Assembly (NCBI GenBank): GCA_016214695.1
Contig: JACRNY010000006.1
Location: 1 to 64,000 of the forward strand
Direction: 5' to 3'
From: Nitrosomonadales bacterium
GTDB lineage: Bacteria; Pseudomonadota; Gammaproteobacteria; Burkholderiales; Gallionellaceae
DNA: 64,000 nucleotides
The position numbers were made by a program, and so were the translations under genes. The notes beneath the pieces are model-generated. The model was not told the origin of the DNA. It did no database searches and saw only the letters and a program-made list of their open reading frames with translations. How positions within the stretch are numbered: position 1 is the stretch's first letter; the number at the start of each line of letters is the position of its first letter. This document shows positions 48,832 to 58,362 of the stretch, one piece after another.

Positions 48832-51800
48832 TTACCCCACCCATTTGCGCGCGTTCTGGAACATGCGCATCCAGGCGCCGTTCTCTTTCCATTCCTTCGG
48901 ATACCAGGAGTTCTGCACCGCACGGAACACACGCTCGGGGTGCGGCATCATGATGCTGAAGCGGCCGTCCGGCGTGGTGAGTCCGGTGATGCCCTGCGGC
49001 GAACCGTTGGGGTTGAGCGGATAGGTGGTGGTGGGCTTGCCGTAGTGGTCGACATAGCGCAGCGTGACCTGCGGCTGCACGGCATGCAGGCGTTTGGTGC
49101 CGCCGAAGTCGGCATAGCCTTCGCCGTGCGCGACGACGATGGGCATGCGGCTGCCGGCCATGCCGTCGAACAGGATGGACGCGCTCTTTTGCACTTCCAC
49201 CATGACGAAGCGCGCCTCGAACTGCTCGGACAGGTTGCGCCCGAAGTGCGCCCAGTTCTCGGCACCGGGGATGATCTCGTGCAGGTTGCTCATCATCTGG
49301 CAGCCGTTGCACACACCGAGCGCGAAGGTGTCGTTGCGCTGGAAGAAGGCTTCGAACTCGTCGCGCGCCTTGGGATTGAACAGGATGGACTTGGCCCAGC
49401 CCTCGCCCGCACCCAGCACGTCGCCGTAGGAGAAACCACCACAGGCCACTACGCCCTTGAAGTCAGCCAGCTTCACGCGGCCGCTGATGATGTCGCTCAT
49501 GTGCACGTCCACGGCGGCGAAACCGGCGCGGTCGAACGCGGCGGCCATCTCGACCTGGCCGTTGACGCCCTGCTCGCGCAGGATGGCCATTTTGGGACGG
49601 GACAACAGAGTGCCGGGTGCTGAGTGCTGAGTGCTGAGTGCGTCGGGATCGTAGGTCAGATGCACATGCAGGCCGGGGTCTTTGGCATCCAGCGTGCGGT
49701 CGAACTCCTGCTGCGCGCAGGTCGGATTGTCGCGCAGCTTCTGCATCTGGTAAGTGGTCTCGCTCCAGATGCGGCGCAGTGCGATGGCGTTCTCGCTGTA
49801 CAGCGTGGTCTTGCCGCGCGTGATGTTGATGGTGCCGCTGGTGTTCAGGCGTGCGACTTCGTGCACGTTGGAACAGCCCGCTTCTTCGCACAGCACGAAC
49901 AGGTCGGCCAGATCGTCGCGACGCACTTGCACCAGCGCGCCCAGTTCTTCGTTGAACAGCACGGCGAGGTCGTCACCCTTGAGTTCGTCGAGGCGGATGT
50001 CGAGGCCGATGTGCGAAGCGAAGCTCATCTCGCACAATGCGGCGAACATGCCGCCATCGGAACGGTCATGGTAGGCCAGCAGCTTGCCGTCGCGGTTGAG
50101 GCGTTGCACGAGGTTGAAGAAGGCTTTGAGCTTCTTTGCACTGTCGACATCAGGCGCCACGTCGCCCACTTGCTTGTACACCTGTGCCAGCGCCGAGCCG
50201 CCGAGGCGGTTCTTGCCCGCGCCGAGGTCGAACAGCAGCACGACGGTATCGGTGTCGGCAACGAGTTGCGGGGTGAGCGTCTTGCGCGCATCGCTGCACG
50301 GCGCAAAGGCGGTGACGATGAGCGACAAGGGTGCGGTGACGGCCTTGTTCTGCTCGCCCTCCTTCCAGGTGGTCTTCATCGACATCGAGTCTTTGCCCAC
50401 CGGGATGCTGATGCCCAGTTGCGGACACAGCTCCATGCCGACCGCTTTCACGGTGTCGTACAGCGCGGCGTCTTCGCCGTGGTGTCCGGCGGCGGCCATC
50501 CAGTTGGCGGAGAGTTTGATGTCGCCGATCTTTTCGATCTGCGCCGCGGCGATGTTGGTGATGGATTCACCGATAGCCATGCGGCCGGATGCGGGCGCAT
50601 TGAGCACGGCGATGGGTGTGCGTTCGCCCATGGCGAAGGCTTCGCCCAAGTGGGTGTTGTAGCCCATCAGCGTGACGGCCACATCGGCCACCGGCACTTG
50701 CCACGGACCGACCATCTGGTCGCGCGCGGTGAAGCCGCCCACGGTACGGTCACCGATGGAGATGAGGAAGGTCTTGTCGGCCACGCTGGGCAGACGCAGC
50801 ACGCGCTCGATGGCTTCCTTGAGCACGACGTTGGCAGTGTCGAACCTGGGCAGTGCGACTTTCTCGCGCTGCACCTTGCGCGTCATCTTGGGCGGCTTGC
50901 CCAGCAGCACGGAGAGCGGCATGTCCACCGCGTCGTTGTCGAACAGTTCGTCGTGCACCACGAGGCGGTCATCGCTGACGGCCTTGCCGAGTACGGCGAA
51001 GGGGCAGCGCTCGCGTTCGCACATGGCCTTGAATTCTTCCAGCCGCTCGGCCGGGATGGCCAGCACGTAGCGCTCCTGCGCCTCGTTGCTCCAGATCTGC
51101 ATCGGTGACATGCCGCGCTCTTCGCTGGGCACGGCGCGCAATTCGAAGCGCGCGCCCTTGCCGCCGCCGTGCACCAGTTCCGGCAAGGCGTTGGAGATGC
51201 CGCCCGCGCCCACGTCGTGGATGGAGAGGATGGGATTGTTGTCGCCGAGCTGCCAGCAGCGGTCGATGACTTCCTGCGCGCGGCGCTGCATCTCGGGGTT
51301 GCCGCGCTGCACGGAATCGAAGTCGAGGTTCTCGGCGTTGGCGCCGGTGTCCATGCTGGATGCCGCGCCGCCGCCCAGACCGATCAGCATGCCGGGGCCG
51401 CCCAGCTGGATGAGCACCGCGCCTTCGGGCAGGTCGTGCTTGTGGGTGTGTTCCGCCCTGATGCTGCCGACGCCGCCCGCCAGCATGATGGGCTTGTGGT
51501 AACCGCGCACTTCGCCGTTCACTTTTTCTTCAAAGGTGCGGAAGTAGCCGGTCAGGTTGGGACGGCCGAACTCGTTGTTGAAGGCGGCGCCGCCGAGCGG
51601 GCCGTCGATCATGATCTGCAGGGGCGTGGCGATGCGGCCGGGCTTGCCGATGGGATCGGTTTCCCACGGTTGCTCGAAACCGGGGATGTTGAGGTTGGAG
51701 ACGGTGAAACCGGTGAGGCCCGCCTTGGGCTTGGAGCCGGAACCGGTCGCGCCCTCGTCACGGATCTCGCCGCCGCTGCCGGTGGCTGCACCGGCAAATG

Positions 51801-52725
51801 GAGCGATCGCCGTCGGGTGGTTGTGCGTCTCCACCTTCATCAGGGTGTGGGTGAGTTCCTTGCTGAAGGCATAGGCGCCGCCAGCGCGCGGATAGAAGCG
51901 CTCGATCTCGGCGCCTTCGATCACGGAGGAGTTGTCGGAATAGGCGATCACCGTGCCTTCGGGGTGCAGCTTGTGGGTGTTGCGGATCATGCCGAACAGC
52001 GAAATTGCCTGCTGCTCGTCGTCGATGATCCAGTCGGCGTTGAAGATCTTGTGGCGGCAGTGCTCGGAGTTGGCCTGCGCGAACATCATCAGCTCGACGT
52101 CGGTGGGGTTGCGGCCCAGCTTGCCGAAGTTCTCCACCAGGTAGTCGATCTCGTCGGCGGAGAGCGCCAGCCCCATCTCGCGGTTGGCGGCTTCGAGCGC
52201 GGCCTTGCCGCCCTTGAGGATGTCGACACTGGACAGCGGCTGCGGCGTGCCGTGCTGGAATATCCGCGCTTCCAGTCCGGTCACTTCGGCGATGACCGAT
52301 TCGGTCATGCGGTCGTGCAGCAGCGGCAGCACGGCTTTCTTGTCCGCCTCGGTGAGATGCTTGCCGCCCTTGCCCTTCAGGTAATACACCACGCCGCGCT
52401 CGATGCGCGAGACCTGCGGCAGGGCGCAATGGCGCGCGATGTCGGTGGCCTTGGACGACCACGGCGAGATGGTGCCGAGGCGCGGCACCACCAGCATGCT
52501 CTGCGTCGCAATGGCGCATCCGGGTTCACCAGCATGCTTGTCGATGCCGAGCAGGCGGTCCAGCAGGGCGACCTGGGCTGCCGTCAGTTCGGCGGAGAGT
52601 TCGGTGAAATAGCAGTGGCGCGTGTCTTCGAGGGTGACGCCGGAACCGGTGGCGGCGAGTGCTGCGCGCAGTTTGTCGAGGCGGAAGGAAGAGAGGGCGG
52701 CTTTACCTATCGAAGTGCGGAACAT
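48832..52725 (-). CDS. purL: Phosphoribosylformylglycinamidine synthase PurL
   Basis: 1297 residues, the large proteobacterial form. It converts FGAR to FGAM with glutamine and ATP in purine synthesis. The synthase part has [20 protein letters not shown], and the C-terminal glutaminase carries the Cys nucleophile in [15 protein letters not shown]. Just before the glutaminase domain ([20 protein letters not shown]) the linker is encoded by a heptanucleotide repeat (49616-49640) giving [10 protein letters not shown]. The frame is intact, so the repeat is tolerated. Confidence 0.97.
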   Translation of the reverse strand: MFRTSIGKAALSSFRLDKLRAALAATGSGVTLEDTRHCYFTELSAELTAAQVALLDRLLGIDKHAGEPGCAIATQSMLVVPRLGTISPWSSKATDIARHCALPQVSRIERGVVYYLKGKGGKHLTEADKKAVLPLLHDRMTESVIAEVTGLEARIFQHGTPQPLSSVDILKGGKAALEAANREMGLALSADEIDYLVENFGKLGRNPTDVELMMFAQANSEHCRHKIFNADWIIDDEQQAISLFGMIRNTHKLHPEGTVIAYSDNSSVIEGAEIERFYPRAGGAYAFSKELTHTLMKVETHNHPTAIAPFAGAATGSGGEIRDEGATGSGSKPKAGLTGFTVSNLNIPGFEQPWETDPIGKPGRIATPLQIMIDGPLGGAAFNNEFGRPNLTGYFRTFEEKVNGEVRGYHKPIMLAGGVGSIRAEHTHKHDLPEGAVLIQLGGPGMLIGLGGGAASSMDTGANAENLDFDSVQRGNPEMQRRAQEVIDRCWQLGDNNPILSIHDVGAGGISNALPELVHGGGKGARFELRAVPSEERGMSPMQIWSNEAQERYVLAIPAERLEEFKAMCERERCPFAVLGKAVSDDRLVVHDELFDNDAVDMPLSVLLGKPPKMTRKVQREKVALPRFDTANVVLKEAIERVLRLPSVADKTFLISIGDRTVGGFTARDQMVGPWQVPVADVAVTLMGYNTHLGEAFAMGERTPIAVLNAPASGRMAIGESITNIAAAQIEKIGDIKLSANWMAAAGHHGEDAALYDTVKAVGMELCPQLGISIPVGKDSMSMKTTWKEGEQNKAVTAPLSLIVTAFAPCSDARKTLTPQLVADTDTVVLLFDLGAGKNRLGGSALAQVYKQVGDVAPDVDSAKKLKAFFNLVQRLNRDGKLLAYHDRSDGGMFAALCEMSFASHIGLDIRLDELKGDDLAVLFNEELGALVQVRRDDLADLFVLCEEAGCSNVHEVARLNTSGTINITRGKTTLYSENAIALRRIWSETTYQMQKLRDNPTCAQQEFDRTLDAKDPGLHVHLTYDPDALSTQHSAPGTLLSRPKMAILREQGVNGQVEMAAAFDRAGFAAVDVHMSDIISGRVKLADFKGVVACGGFSYGDVLGAGEGWAKSILFNPKARDEFEAFFQRNDTFALGVCNGCQMMSNLHEIIPGAENWAHFGRNLSEQFEARFVMVEVQKSASILFDGMAGSRMPIVVAHGEGYADFGGTKRLHAVQPQVTLRYVDHYGKPTTTYPLNPNGSPQGITGLTTPDGRFSIMMPHPERVFRAVQNSWYPKEWKENGAWMRMFQNARKWVG
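49616..49640. repeat. GTGCTGA heptanucleotide repeat inside purL
   Basis: Three and a half perfect copies of GTGCTGA (reverse complement TCAGCAC). Three copies are 21 bp, so the frame is kept. The tract encodes Leu-Ser-Thr-Gln-His-Ser-Ala on the minus strand, at the synthase/glutaminase linker. Confidence 0.95.
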
Positions 52726-52758
52726 GGCATGGATAAAAGGCGTTGGAAACAGGATGCA

Positions 52759-52766
52759 ATTATAAT
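52759..52766. promoter_or_regulatory. Palindromic -10 shared by divergent purL and nnrD
   Basis: ATTATAAT reads as TATAAT on both strands (plus 52761-52766, minus 52759-52764). It lies midway between the divergent starts at 52725 and 52799. No good -35 box is evident on either side. An overlapping promoter pair is a possible reading. Confidence 0.4.
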
Positions 52767-52798
52767 GCAGCCGAACTCACAAACTCAGGGAAAACAGC

Positions 52799-53695
52799 AT
52801 GCCAAGCGTCATCACCCGCAAACAAGTCGCCGCCTTCCTCAAACCGCGCCCCAAAGACAGCCACAAAGGCCTGTTCGGCACGGTCACCGTGATCGGCGGG
52901 GTCAACGGCATGGTGGGGGCTGCGATCCTGGCCGGGCGCGCCGCCCTCAAGATGGGCGCGGGCTGCGTGCATGTCGGCCTGCTGGCGGACAATGCGCCGG
53001 CGGTGGATCTGAATTGCCCGGAGTTGATGCTGCATAAAGCATCGGAATTAATAAGCTCCTTCCCCCACCCCAACCCTCCCCCGGGGGGAGAGGGGGCAAT
53101 CGCGAAAAGCAATTTCAAATCTTCCGTGCTGGTGATCGGCTGCGGCCTCGGGCAAGGCCCCGCCGCACAAAAGATCCTGTATGACGCGCTGTTGCTGGAC
53201 GTGGCGCTGGTGCTGGATGCCGATGCGCTCAACATCATCGCCCAGCGCCCCGACCTGCGCGGCATGCTGTTCGGCCGCAAGGCTCCCGCCGTGTTCACCC
53301 CCCACCCCGGCGAAGCCGCGCACCTGCTGGGTTGCAAGACCGAGGACATCCAGCACGAGCGCACGCGCTCGGCACTCAGCCTGGTGAAAAAACTGAACGG
53401 CAGCGTGGTGCTGAAGGGTGCCGGCAGCATCTGCGCCACCCGCGATGCCAAGCTGTACATCAACCAGACCGGCAACCCCGGCATGAGCTCGGCCGGCATG
53501 GGCGACGTGCTGGCCGGCATGATCGCCGCTTTCATCGCGCAGGGCCTGAGCGCGGACGAGGCGATGCTGCTGGCGGTGCATCTGCACGGTGCTGCGGGCG
53601 ACGAACTGGCCAAGCAACAAGCCACCCTCGGCATGGGCGCGACCGAAGTGACCGAGTGGGCGCGCTGGCTGCTGAACCAATGGGTTTTGAAATGA
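52799..53695 (+). CDS. nnrD: ADP-dependent NAD(P)H-hydrate dehydratase (YjeF C-terminal domain)
   Basis: 298 residues. It repairs hydrated NAD(P)H. The ribokinase-like fold motifs are visible: GTVTVIGGVNGMVGAAILAGRAALKMGAG, FTPHPGEAAHLLG, VLKGAGS, and NPGMSSAGMGDVLAGMIAA with the catalytic Asp. It lacks the epimerase half found in the two-domain YjeF. Residues about 86-97 (PHPNPPPGGEGA) are an in-frame insertion of a G/C-rich dispersed palindrome at 53074-53095. Confidence 0.93.
   Translation: MPSVITRKQVAAFLKPRPKDSHKGLFGTVTVIGGVNGMVGAAILAGRAALKMGAGCVHVGLLADNAPAVDLNCPELMLHKASELISSFPHPNPPPGGEGAIAKSNFKSSVLVIGCGLGQGPAAQKILYDALLLDVALVLDADALNIIAQRPDLRGMLFGRKAPAVFTPHPGEAAHLLGCKTEDIQHERTRSALSLVKKLNGSVVLKGAGSICATRDAKLYINQTGNPGMSSAGMGDVLAGMIAAFIAQGLSADEAMLLAVHLHGAAGDELAKQQATLGMGATEVTEWARWLLNQWVLK
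53074..53095. repeat. REP-like palindrome inside nnrD
   Basis: CCCTCCCCC followed by GGGGGGAGAGGG is an imperfect hairpin of the same family as 23774, 53737 and 53825. It is translated in frame as Pro/Gly-rich residues in a surface loop position of NnrD. Confidence 0.8.
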
Positions 53696-53736
53696 TCTCT
53701 GTGAACCAGATGAAAATTCGTTCCGAATCTCTCACT

Positions 53737-53762
53737 CCCTTCTCCCGCAAGCGGGAGAAGGG
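53737..53762. repeat. REP-like palindrome downstream of nnrD, copy 1
   Basis: CCCTTCTCCCGC (53737-53748) pairs perfectly with GCGGGAGAAGGG (53751-53762) over a 2-nt loop. It lies between nnrD and the DUF2937 gene. Confidence 0.9.
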
Positions 53763-53824
53763 TTGGGGATGAAGGGCTATATCGATGCACCCAATCGGTA
53801 TGCCCTCGCCATCCCTCACCCCAG

Positions 53825-53848
53825 CCCTCTCCCGCCTGCGGGAGAGGG
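53825..53848. repeat. REP-like palindrome downstream of nnrD, copy 2
   Basis: CCCTCTCCCGC (53825-53835) pairs perfectly with GCGGGAGAGGG (53838-53848). Together with copy 1, about 90 bp away, it makes a two-hairpin array, and both copies carry the ACCCCAGCC/GGTTGGGG-type flank. Confidence 0.9.
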
Positions 53849-53881
53849 AATATATTGCGATGAAAATGAAGGATTGATGCC

Positions 53882-54412
53882 TTGACCGACATCCTCTACC
53901 GCTACCTGATCGTCATCGTCGCCTGCATCTCGCTGCTGGTCGGCTTGCAGGTGCCCAATTTCGTCGACCAGTACCAGAAGCGGGTTGATGCGCACCTGCG
54001 CGAAGTGTCGGTGAACCTGCAGCCGTTCCAGGACATCGCCGGCAAATTCTTCGGCGGCGACATGGCCAAGCTCATCGAGCTGCACCGCAACAGCGCCGAA
54101 AAACCCTTCCAGGAAGAAGGCGCGGCCATCGAGAAGATGCTCCAGCGCAAACTACGCTTCGAGGCCGATCTGGCCGCCCTGCAGACCAGCCTGCCGCAGC
54201 AGGCGCTGCATGTGCTGCTGCACGGCGACCAGGAGATACTGGACGAGGCGCTCGGACAGTACAGCTATGCCGTGCCGCTGAACCAGGATGCGCTGATCTT
54301 CGGCGCAGGTGCGGCCGCGCTCATCCTGCTGGCGGTGGAGCTGTTGCTCGCGCTGGCGCGTTTCGCCGTCCGTAAATCCACCCGTCCTCTCAAACGCCCC
54401 TCCCCGCAATGA
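53882..54412 (+). CDS. DUF2937 family membrane protein
   Basis: 176 residues from the TTG at 53882, the only reasonable start in this frame; GAAGGA lies just upstream. Two membrane helices (about 9-24 and 136-158) flank a soluble helical domain (PNFVDQYQKRVDAHLREV, GQYSYAVPLNQDALIFGAG), matching DUF2937. The function is unknown. The basic C-terminal tail overlaps the next gene by 4 bp. Confidence 0.85.
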   Translation: MTDILYRYLIVIVACISLLVGLQVPNFVDQYQKRVDAHLREVSVNLQPFQDIAGKFFGGDMAKLIELHRNSAEKPFQEEGAAIEKMLQRKLRFEADLAALQTSLPQQALHVLLHGDQEILDEALGQYSYAVPLNQDALIFGAGAAALILLAVELLLALARFAVRKSTRPLKRPSPQ

Positions 54413-55164
54413 GTTACCCCATCGATATCAGCGAAGAAGGCGGCGTCCGCTTTCTGCACTTCGGCTCGCTCTGGATACAAGGCGCGATGCGCATCGCCCG
54501 GCCCTGGCATCTGGAGCTGGATTACACCCGCGAGATGATGACCAGCCTGCTCATGCGCGAAGGAAGGCACTTCCCGCGCCGCGTGCTGCTGATCGGGCTG
54601 GGTGCGGCCTCTCTCACCAAGTTCCTGTACCGCAACTACCCGCTGACCAGGCTCACCGTGGTGGAGATCGAGCCGCGCGTGGTGGCAGCGGCGCGGCAGT
54701 TCTTCAAATTGCCGGACGACCCCAAGCGCATCGACATCGTCATCGAGGACGGCGCGCGCTTCGTGGCGGAGAACGACAAGACCTGGGATCTCATCCTGGT
54801 GGACGGCTTCGACGAGGATGCACGTCCCGGCGAACTGGACACGCTGCCGTTCTACCAGCTCTGCCGCGCACGACTGAACGACAACGGCATCATGGCGGTG
54901 AACCTGCTCGGACGCAGCCGCGGTTTCCAGGCCAGCCTGGATCGCATCCGCGAGGCTTTCGACGGCCGCGCACTGGCTTTCCCTTCCACCGAAAGCGGCA
55001 ACGTGATCGCACTGGCCGCCAGCGGCAACGATATCCGCTTCCACCTGGATGAGCTGAAGGAGCAGGCCGAAGCGCTCAAGACAGAGACCGGGCTGAACCT
55101 GCTGCCGACGCTGACGCGACTGGAGCAATCGCGCTCCTGCCCTGGAGGCATGTTCACGCTCTGA
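54409..55164 (+). CDS. Spermidine synthase-like methyltransferase-fold protein
   Basis: 251 residues. The Rossmann core shows VLLIGLGAASLTKFLYRNYP, VVEIEPRVVAAARQFF and LILVDGFDED, as in the SpeE-like fused-less family. It lacks an obvious N-terminal spermidine-synthase beta domain beyond about 60 residues (LHFGSLWIQGAMRIARP, LELDYTREMM). The real substrate, polyamine or other, is uncertain. The start overlaps DUF2937 by 4 bp. Confidence 0.85.
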   Translation: MSYPIDISEEGGVRFLHFGSLWIQGAMRIARPWHLELDYTREMMTSLLMREGRHFPRRVLLIGLGAASLTKFLYRNYPLTRLTVVEIEPRVVAAARQFFKLPDDPKRIDIVIEDGARFVAENDKTWDLILVDGFDEDARPGELDTLPFYQLCRARLNDNGIMAVNLLGRSRGFQASLDRIREAFDGRALAFPSTESGNVIALAASGNDIRFHLDELKEQAEALKTETGLNLLPTLTRLEQSRSCPGGMFTL

Positions 55165-55298
55165 CATAAATTAGTCACAAAAAACGATTCGTTTGAGTCT
55201 AGAATCACATCCGAGGAGTAGCATATAAAAATGGGGATGCATCAAGGAACAGCACCATTCCGAAACTCGATGAACTTCATTCTTGAAAGGTAATGATC

Positions 55299-55634
55299 AT
55301 GGCCACTTCCAAAACCACCACTGCGAAAAAGACCTCCACCGCAGCCAAACCCGCAGCAAAGAAAACCACTGCCGGCACGACCGTAAAAAAAGTGACCGCC
55401 AAGACCACCACGGCGAAGACTGCGACCGCAAAGACGCCGGCTGCGAAGAAACCGGCAGCTGCCAAGGCCGCACCGCGCAAGGCCGCCGCCCCGTCACCGG
55501 AAGAGCGTTATCGCATGGTTCAGGATGCCGCTTATTTCATCGCCGAGAAGAACGGCTTTCAGGCGGGTTCGATGGACTACTGGATCGCGGCAGAGCTCGA
55601 GATCGAAGCCCTGCTCTCCGGCAAGAAGAAATGA
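55299..55634 (+). CDS. Histone H1-like Lys/Ala-rich tail fused to DUF2934
   Basis: 111 residues from ATG 55299, preferred over ATG 55293 because the AAAGG ribosome-binding site fits it. Residues 2-65 are almost only Lys, Ala, Thr and Pro (KTTAKK, KPAAKK type repeats), like bacterial histone H1 homologues. Residues about 67-105 are a DUF2934 domain (ERYRMVQDAAYFIAEKNGFQ, GSMDYWIAAELEIEALL). It probably binds DNA or RNA through the tail. The DUF2934 role is unknown. Confidence 0.85.
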   Translation: MATSKTTTAKKTSTAAKPAAKKTTAGTTVKKVTAKTTTAKTATAKTPAAKKPAAAKAAPRKAAAPSPEERYRMVQDAAYFIAEKNGFQAGSMDYWIAAELEIEALLSGKKK

Positions 55635-55643
55635 TCTGACAGT

Positions 55644-55699
55644 CCGTTCGCTCTGACCCTTCGACTCCGCTCAGGACTAAAGGCATCATCGAAGGGTGA
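55644..55699. repeat. Dispersed inverted repeat CCCTTCGA/TCGAAGGG
   Basis: CCCTTCGA (55657-55664) and TCGAAGGG (55689-55696) bracket CTCCGCTCAGGACTAAAGGC. This resembles the widespread repeat CCTTCGAC-GCTCAGG of environmental proteobacteria. It lies between two convergent genes, where it can also act as a weak terminator. Confidence 0.7.
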
Positions 55700-55705
55700 C
55701 GACAT

Positions 55706-56017
55706 TCAGGTCGTGCCGATCTCGACGGCGTAGCGCACAAAAGGCAGATTCAGGCCTTCGGCAGTGGCCACGCCGAGCAACTGGTTGGCATGTGTGTCGT
55801 CGAGCACGAACTCGACCTGCACCGGCAATTCTCCCGCCAGCTCGAAGAAACTCTCCGCATGCAGATGGCCGTGCCGCCCGTAGCCGGCGACAGCGCGGAA
55901 CACCGAGCCGCCCGGCACGCCCAGCGACCTGGCCTTCTCCAGCAGCCATTCCTGCAACAGTTTGCCTTGATGATGTTGCTTCTCGGTCAGGTAGAACTTG
56001 AGGTAGACGCTGTTCAT
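55706..56017 (-). CDS. DUF190 family protein (CrcB-associated)
   Basis: 103 residues. DUF190 proteins have a PII-like ferredoxin fold and are usually encoded next to crcB. YLKFYLTEKQHHQGKLLQEW and GVPGGSVFRAVAGYGRHGHLH are typical. It lies 10 bp after crcB, so the two are cotranscribed. A regulatory role on the fluoride channel is inferred from the association only. Confidence 0.92.
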   Translation of the reverse strand: MNSVYLKFYLTEKQHHQGKLLQEWLLEKARSLGVPGGSVFRAVAGYGRHGHLHAESFFELAGELPVQVEFVLDDTHANQLLGVATAEGLNLPFVRYAVEIGTT

Positions 56018-56027
56018 CGTGCTCTCC

Positions 56028-56411
56028 TTATTGTTGCATCCATTTGAAGGTCTGCATGCCCAGCACCGTCATCAGCAATGAACCGCCGAGGTGCGCGGCG
56101 ACGATGGCCGCACCCCAGGCATATTGCCCGCGCAGCAGCAGTGTGACGGTCTCGGCCGAGAAGGTGGAAAAAGTGGTGAGTCCGCCGAGGAAACCGGTGA
56201 TGATGAGCAAGCGCCATTCCGGCGACACGCCGGGGTGTTGCATGAAGAAAGCGATCGCCAGTCCGATCAGGTAACCGCCGACGAGGTTGGCGGAAAGCGT
56301 GCCCAGCGGCAGCTCGGGCGTGACCGGATTGAGCCACAGACCCAATCCCCAGCGTAGCCACGCACCGATGGCGGCACCGAAACCCACAGCGAGGAATGCA
56401 TAGAGAGTCAT
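56028..56411 (-). CDS. crcB: Fluoride ion channel CrcB/Fluc
   Basis: 127 residues with four membrane helices. The Fluc motifs [15 protein letters not shown] (Asn of the pore) and [18 protein letters not shown] (the phenylalanine-box region) are present. It exports fluoride as a dual-topology dimer. The 5' region is short and contains a dispersed repeat. I see no fluoride riboswitch consensus there. Confidence 0.95.
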   Translation of the reverse strand: MTLYAFLAVGFGAAIGAWLRWGLGLWLNPVTPELPLGTLSANLVGGYLIGLAIAFFMQHPGVSPEWRLLIITGFLGGLTTFSTFSAETVTLLLRGQYAWGAAIVAAHLGGSLLMTVLGMQTFKWMQQ

Positions 56412-56441
56412 GGCCGGATTGTAACAGGCGTATCAGATTTT

Positions 56442-56471
56442 GTAGGGTGGGCACTTATGCCCACGCGGAAC
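56442..56471 (+). repeat. GTAGGGTGGGCAC element, short copy R1
   Basis: A 30-bp copy reading GTAGGGTGGGCAC, a 3-nt spacer, then TGCCCACGCGGAAC. It lies upstream of crcB. Its first 13 bases are the perfect inverse of the end of R2 at 56558-56570. Confidence 0.85.
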
Positions 56472-56487
56472 TCTTTTGCGCATACAG

Positions 56488-56570
56488 CGTGGGCAGTGCG
56501 AATGGGTAACGGCGTAGCCGTTGGGAACCCGTCGGCCTCCCCCTTGCGGGGACAAATGTGCCCACCCTAC
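56488..56570 (-). repeat. GTAGGGTGGGCAC element, long copy R2, supplies the ykgJ stop
   Basis: Read on the minus strand it starts GTAGGGTGGGCAC (plus 56558-56570) and runs to TGCCCACG (plus 56488-56495). It shows near identity to R3 over about 83 bp, including the inner hairpin AACGGC-TAC-GCCGTT. The TAG in its second to fourth bases is the stop codon of ykgJ. Confidence 0.88.
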
Positions 56571-56893
56571 GGCGGCGTCACTCCGCGCAATTTGAAGCAG
56601 CGCGAATTGGGCGTGCCGTCCAGCTCGTATACATTGAACTCGCGGCAGGGACTGGGGCGGTTCTCGTAGATGGCGCAGGAGACCTGCTTGCCGACCTCGC
56701 CGCGCAGCGCCGCACAGCGCGGCGGGTAGCTGTTGGTGCCTTTCATGCACACCATGTGTTCATGCACCTTCTCGGTGAATTCGATCGGAACGAAGCCGCC
56801 CGGCGCCTCGCTGGATTCGCCCCAGTAGAACGAGATGCGGTAATAGGCGCAGCAGGCGCCGCAGGACATGCAGGGATTGGGAGATGTATTCAT
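56567..56893 (-). CDS. YkgJ-like Cys-cluster protein (zinc or iron binding)
   Basis: 108 residues from ATG 56893. The CxxCGxCC cluster ([12 protein letters not shown]) and later Cys (RCAALRG, SCAIYE, SPCREF) define the YkgJ-type family, presumed to bind Zn or an Fe-S cluster. The function is unknown. Its TAG stop lies inside repeat R2, and repeat R3 ends only three bases before its start codon, so the gene is bracketed by two copies of one element. Confidence 0.88.
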   Translation of the reverse strand: MNTSPNPCMSCGACCAYYRISFYWGESSEAPGGFVPIEFTEKVHEHMVCMKGTNSYPPRCAALRGEVGKQVSCAIYENRPSPCREFNVYELDGTPNSRCFKLRGVTPP

Positions 56894-56896
56894 GGC

Positions 56897-56987
56897 GTTC
56901 CGCGTGGGCAGTGCGAGTGGGTAACGGCGTAGCCGTTGGGAACCCATCGGCCTCCCCCTTGCAGGGACAGAAACGTGCCCACCCTAC
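56897..56987 (-). repeat. GTAGGGTGGGCAC element, long copy R3, supplies the rimO stop
   Basis: Read on the minus strand it runs from GTAGGGTGGGCAC (plus 56975-56987) to TGCCCACGCGGAAC (plus 56897-56910). It is about 91 bp and differs from R2 at only a few positions. The TAG at plus 56984-56986 is the rimO stop codon. Confidence 0.88.
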
Positions 56988-58297
56988 ACGACCTCTCCCC
57001 ACAGGTCGTGCTCGTCGGAGTCGGTGATCTTCACGGTGACGAACTCGCCCACTTCCAGATCGGCACCGTCGATGTAGACCAGGCCGTCGATCTCGGGCGC
57101 GTCGGCGGCACTGCGCGCGACCGCGCCCTCTTCGTCGATGTCGTCCACCAGCACGGTCATGGTCTGGCCGACCTTCTTCGCCAGCTTCTCGGCGCTGATC
57201 TCTTCCTGCAGGTACATCAGGCGCGCGAGGCGGTCTTCCTGCACGTCCGGGTCGACGTGGTCGGGCAGTGCGTTGGCCGCGGCGCCTTCCACCGGCGAAT
57301 ACTTGAAGGCACCGACGCGGTCGAGCTGGGCCACTTCGATGAAGTCGAGCAGTTCTTCGAACTCTTCTTCGGTTTCGCCGGGGAAGCCGACGATGAAGGT
57401 GCTGCGCAGCGTGATGTCGGGACAGATGCTGCGCCATTGCTGGATGCGCTTGAGCACGTTCTCGCTGCTGGCCGGGCGCTTCATCAGCTTGAGGATGCGC
57501 TCGTTGGCGTGCTGGAAGGGGATATCGAGGTACGGTAGCACCTTGCCTTCGGCCATCAGCGGGATGATCTCGTCCACACTGGGATAGGGATAGACGTAGT
57601 GCAGACGCGTCCATACGCCAAGGTCACCCAGCGCACCGGCCAGTTCGGTCATGCGCGTCTTCAGCGGCTTGCCCTGCCAGAAGCCGGTGCGGTATTTCAC
57701 ATCGACACCGTAGGCCGAGGTGTCCTGCGAGATGACCAGCAGTTCCTTGACGCCGGACTCGACCAGTTTCTCGGCCTCCTGCATCACCTCGTGGATCGGA
57801 CGGCTGACCAGGTCGCCGCGCAGCGTCGGGATGATGCAGAAGGTGCAGCGGTGGTTGCAGCCTTCCGAGATCTTCAGGTAGGCGAAGTGCCGCGGCGTCA
57901 GGCGCACGCCCTGCGGCGGCACCAGATCGGTATAGGGGTCGTGCAGCTTGGGCAGGTTCTGGTGCACGGCGTTCATCACCGCCTCGGTCTCGTGCGGGCC
58001 GGTGACGGCGAGCACCTTGGGGTGGGTCCTCATCACGATGTCGCCCTTGGCGCCGAGACAGCCGGTGACGATGACCTTGCCGTTCTCCTGCAGCGCCTCG
58101 CCGATGGCGTCGAGCGACTCGGCCACAGCACTGTCGATGAAGCCGCAGGTGTTGACCACCACGAGGTCGGCTTCCTCATAGCTCGGCATGATCTCGTAGC
58201 CTTCGGCCTGCATGCGCGTGAGGATGAGTTCGGAATCCGACGTGGCCTTGGGGCAGCCGAGCGAGACGAAACCGATCTTTGGTGTTGCTTTACTCAT
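56984..58297 (-). CDS. rimO: Ribosomal protein uS12 methylthiotransferase RimO
   Basis: 437 residues, full length. The MTTase domain ([16 protein letters not shown]) comes first. The radical-SAM domain has [11 protein letters not shown], with the CxxxCxxC cluster intact, and a C-terminal TRAM domain follows (about 372-437). It methylthiolates Asp89 of ribosomal protein S12. The stop codon TAG is contributed by the first bases of the R3 repeat, with the protein ending normally at LWGEVV. Confidence 0.96.
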   Translation of the reverse strand: MSKATPKIGFVSLGCPKATSDSELILTRMQAEGYEIMPSYEEADLVVVNTCGFIDSAVAESLDAIGEALQENGKVIVTGCLGAKGDIVMRTHPKVLAVTGPHETEAVMNAVHQNLPKLHDPYTDLVPPQGVRLTPRHFAYLKISEGCNHRCTFCIIPTLRGDLVSRPIHEVMQEAEKLVESGVKELLVISQDTSAYGVDVKYRTGFWQGKPLKTRMTELAGALGDLGVWTRLHYVYPYPSVDEIIPLMAEGKVLPYLDIPFQHANERILKLMKRPASSENVLKRIQQWRSICPDITLRSTFIVGFPGETEEEFEELLDFIEVAQLDRVGAFKYSPVEGAAANALPDHVDPDVQEDRLARLMYLQEEISAEKLAKKVGQTMTVLVDDIDEEGAVARSAADAPEIDGLVYIDGADLEVGEFVTVKITDSDEHDLWGEVV

Positions 58298-58362
58298 GGT
58301 TCACTCCTTGATTCAAATATCGGCTCATCAGCAAATTTCGTGGGTGTTGTAAAAATAATTTC

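Noticed and set aside
49624..53037. Long plus-strand open frames across purL
   Set aside because: purL is clearly coding on the minus strand, with all family motifs; these frames have none.
56412..56450. Fluoride riboswitch upstream of crcB
   Set aside because: The space before crcB does not show the conserved crcB-motif elements and is partly filled by the repeat R1.
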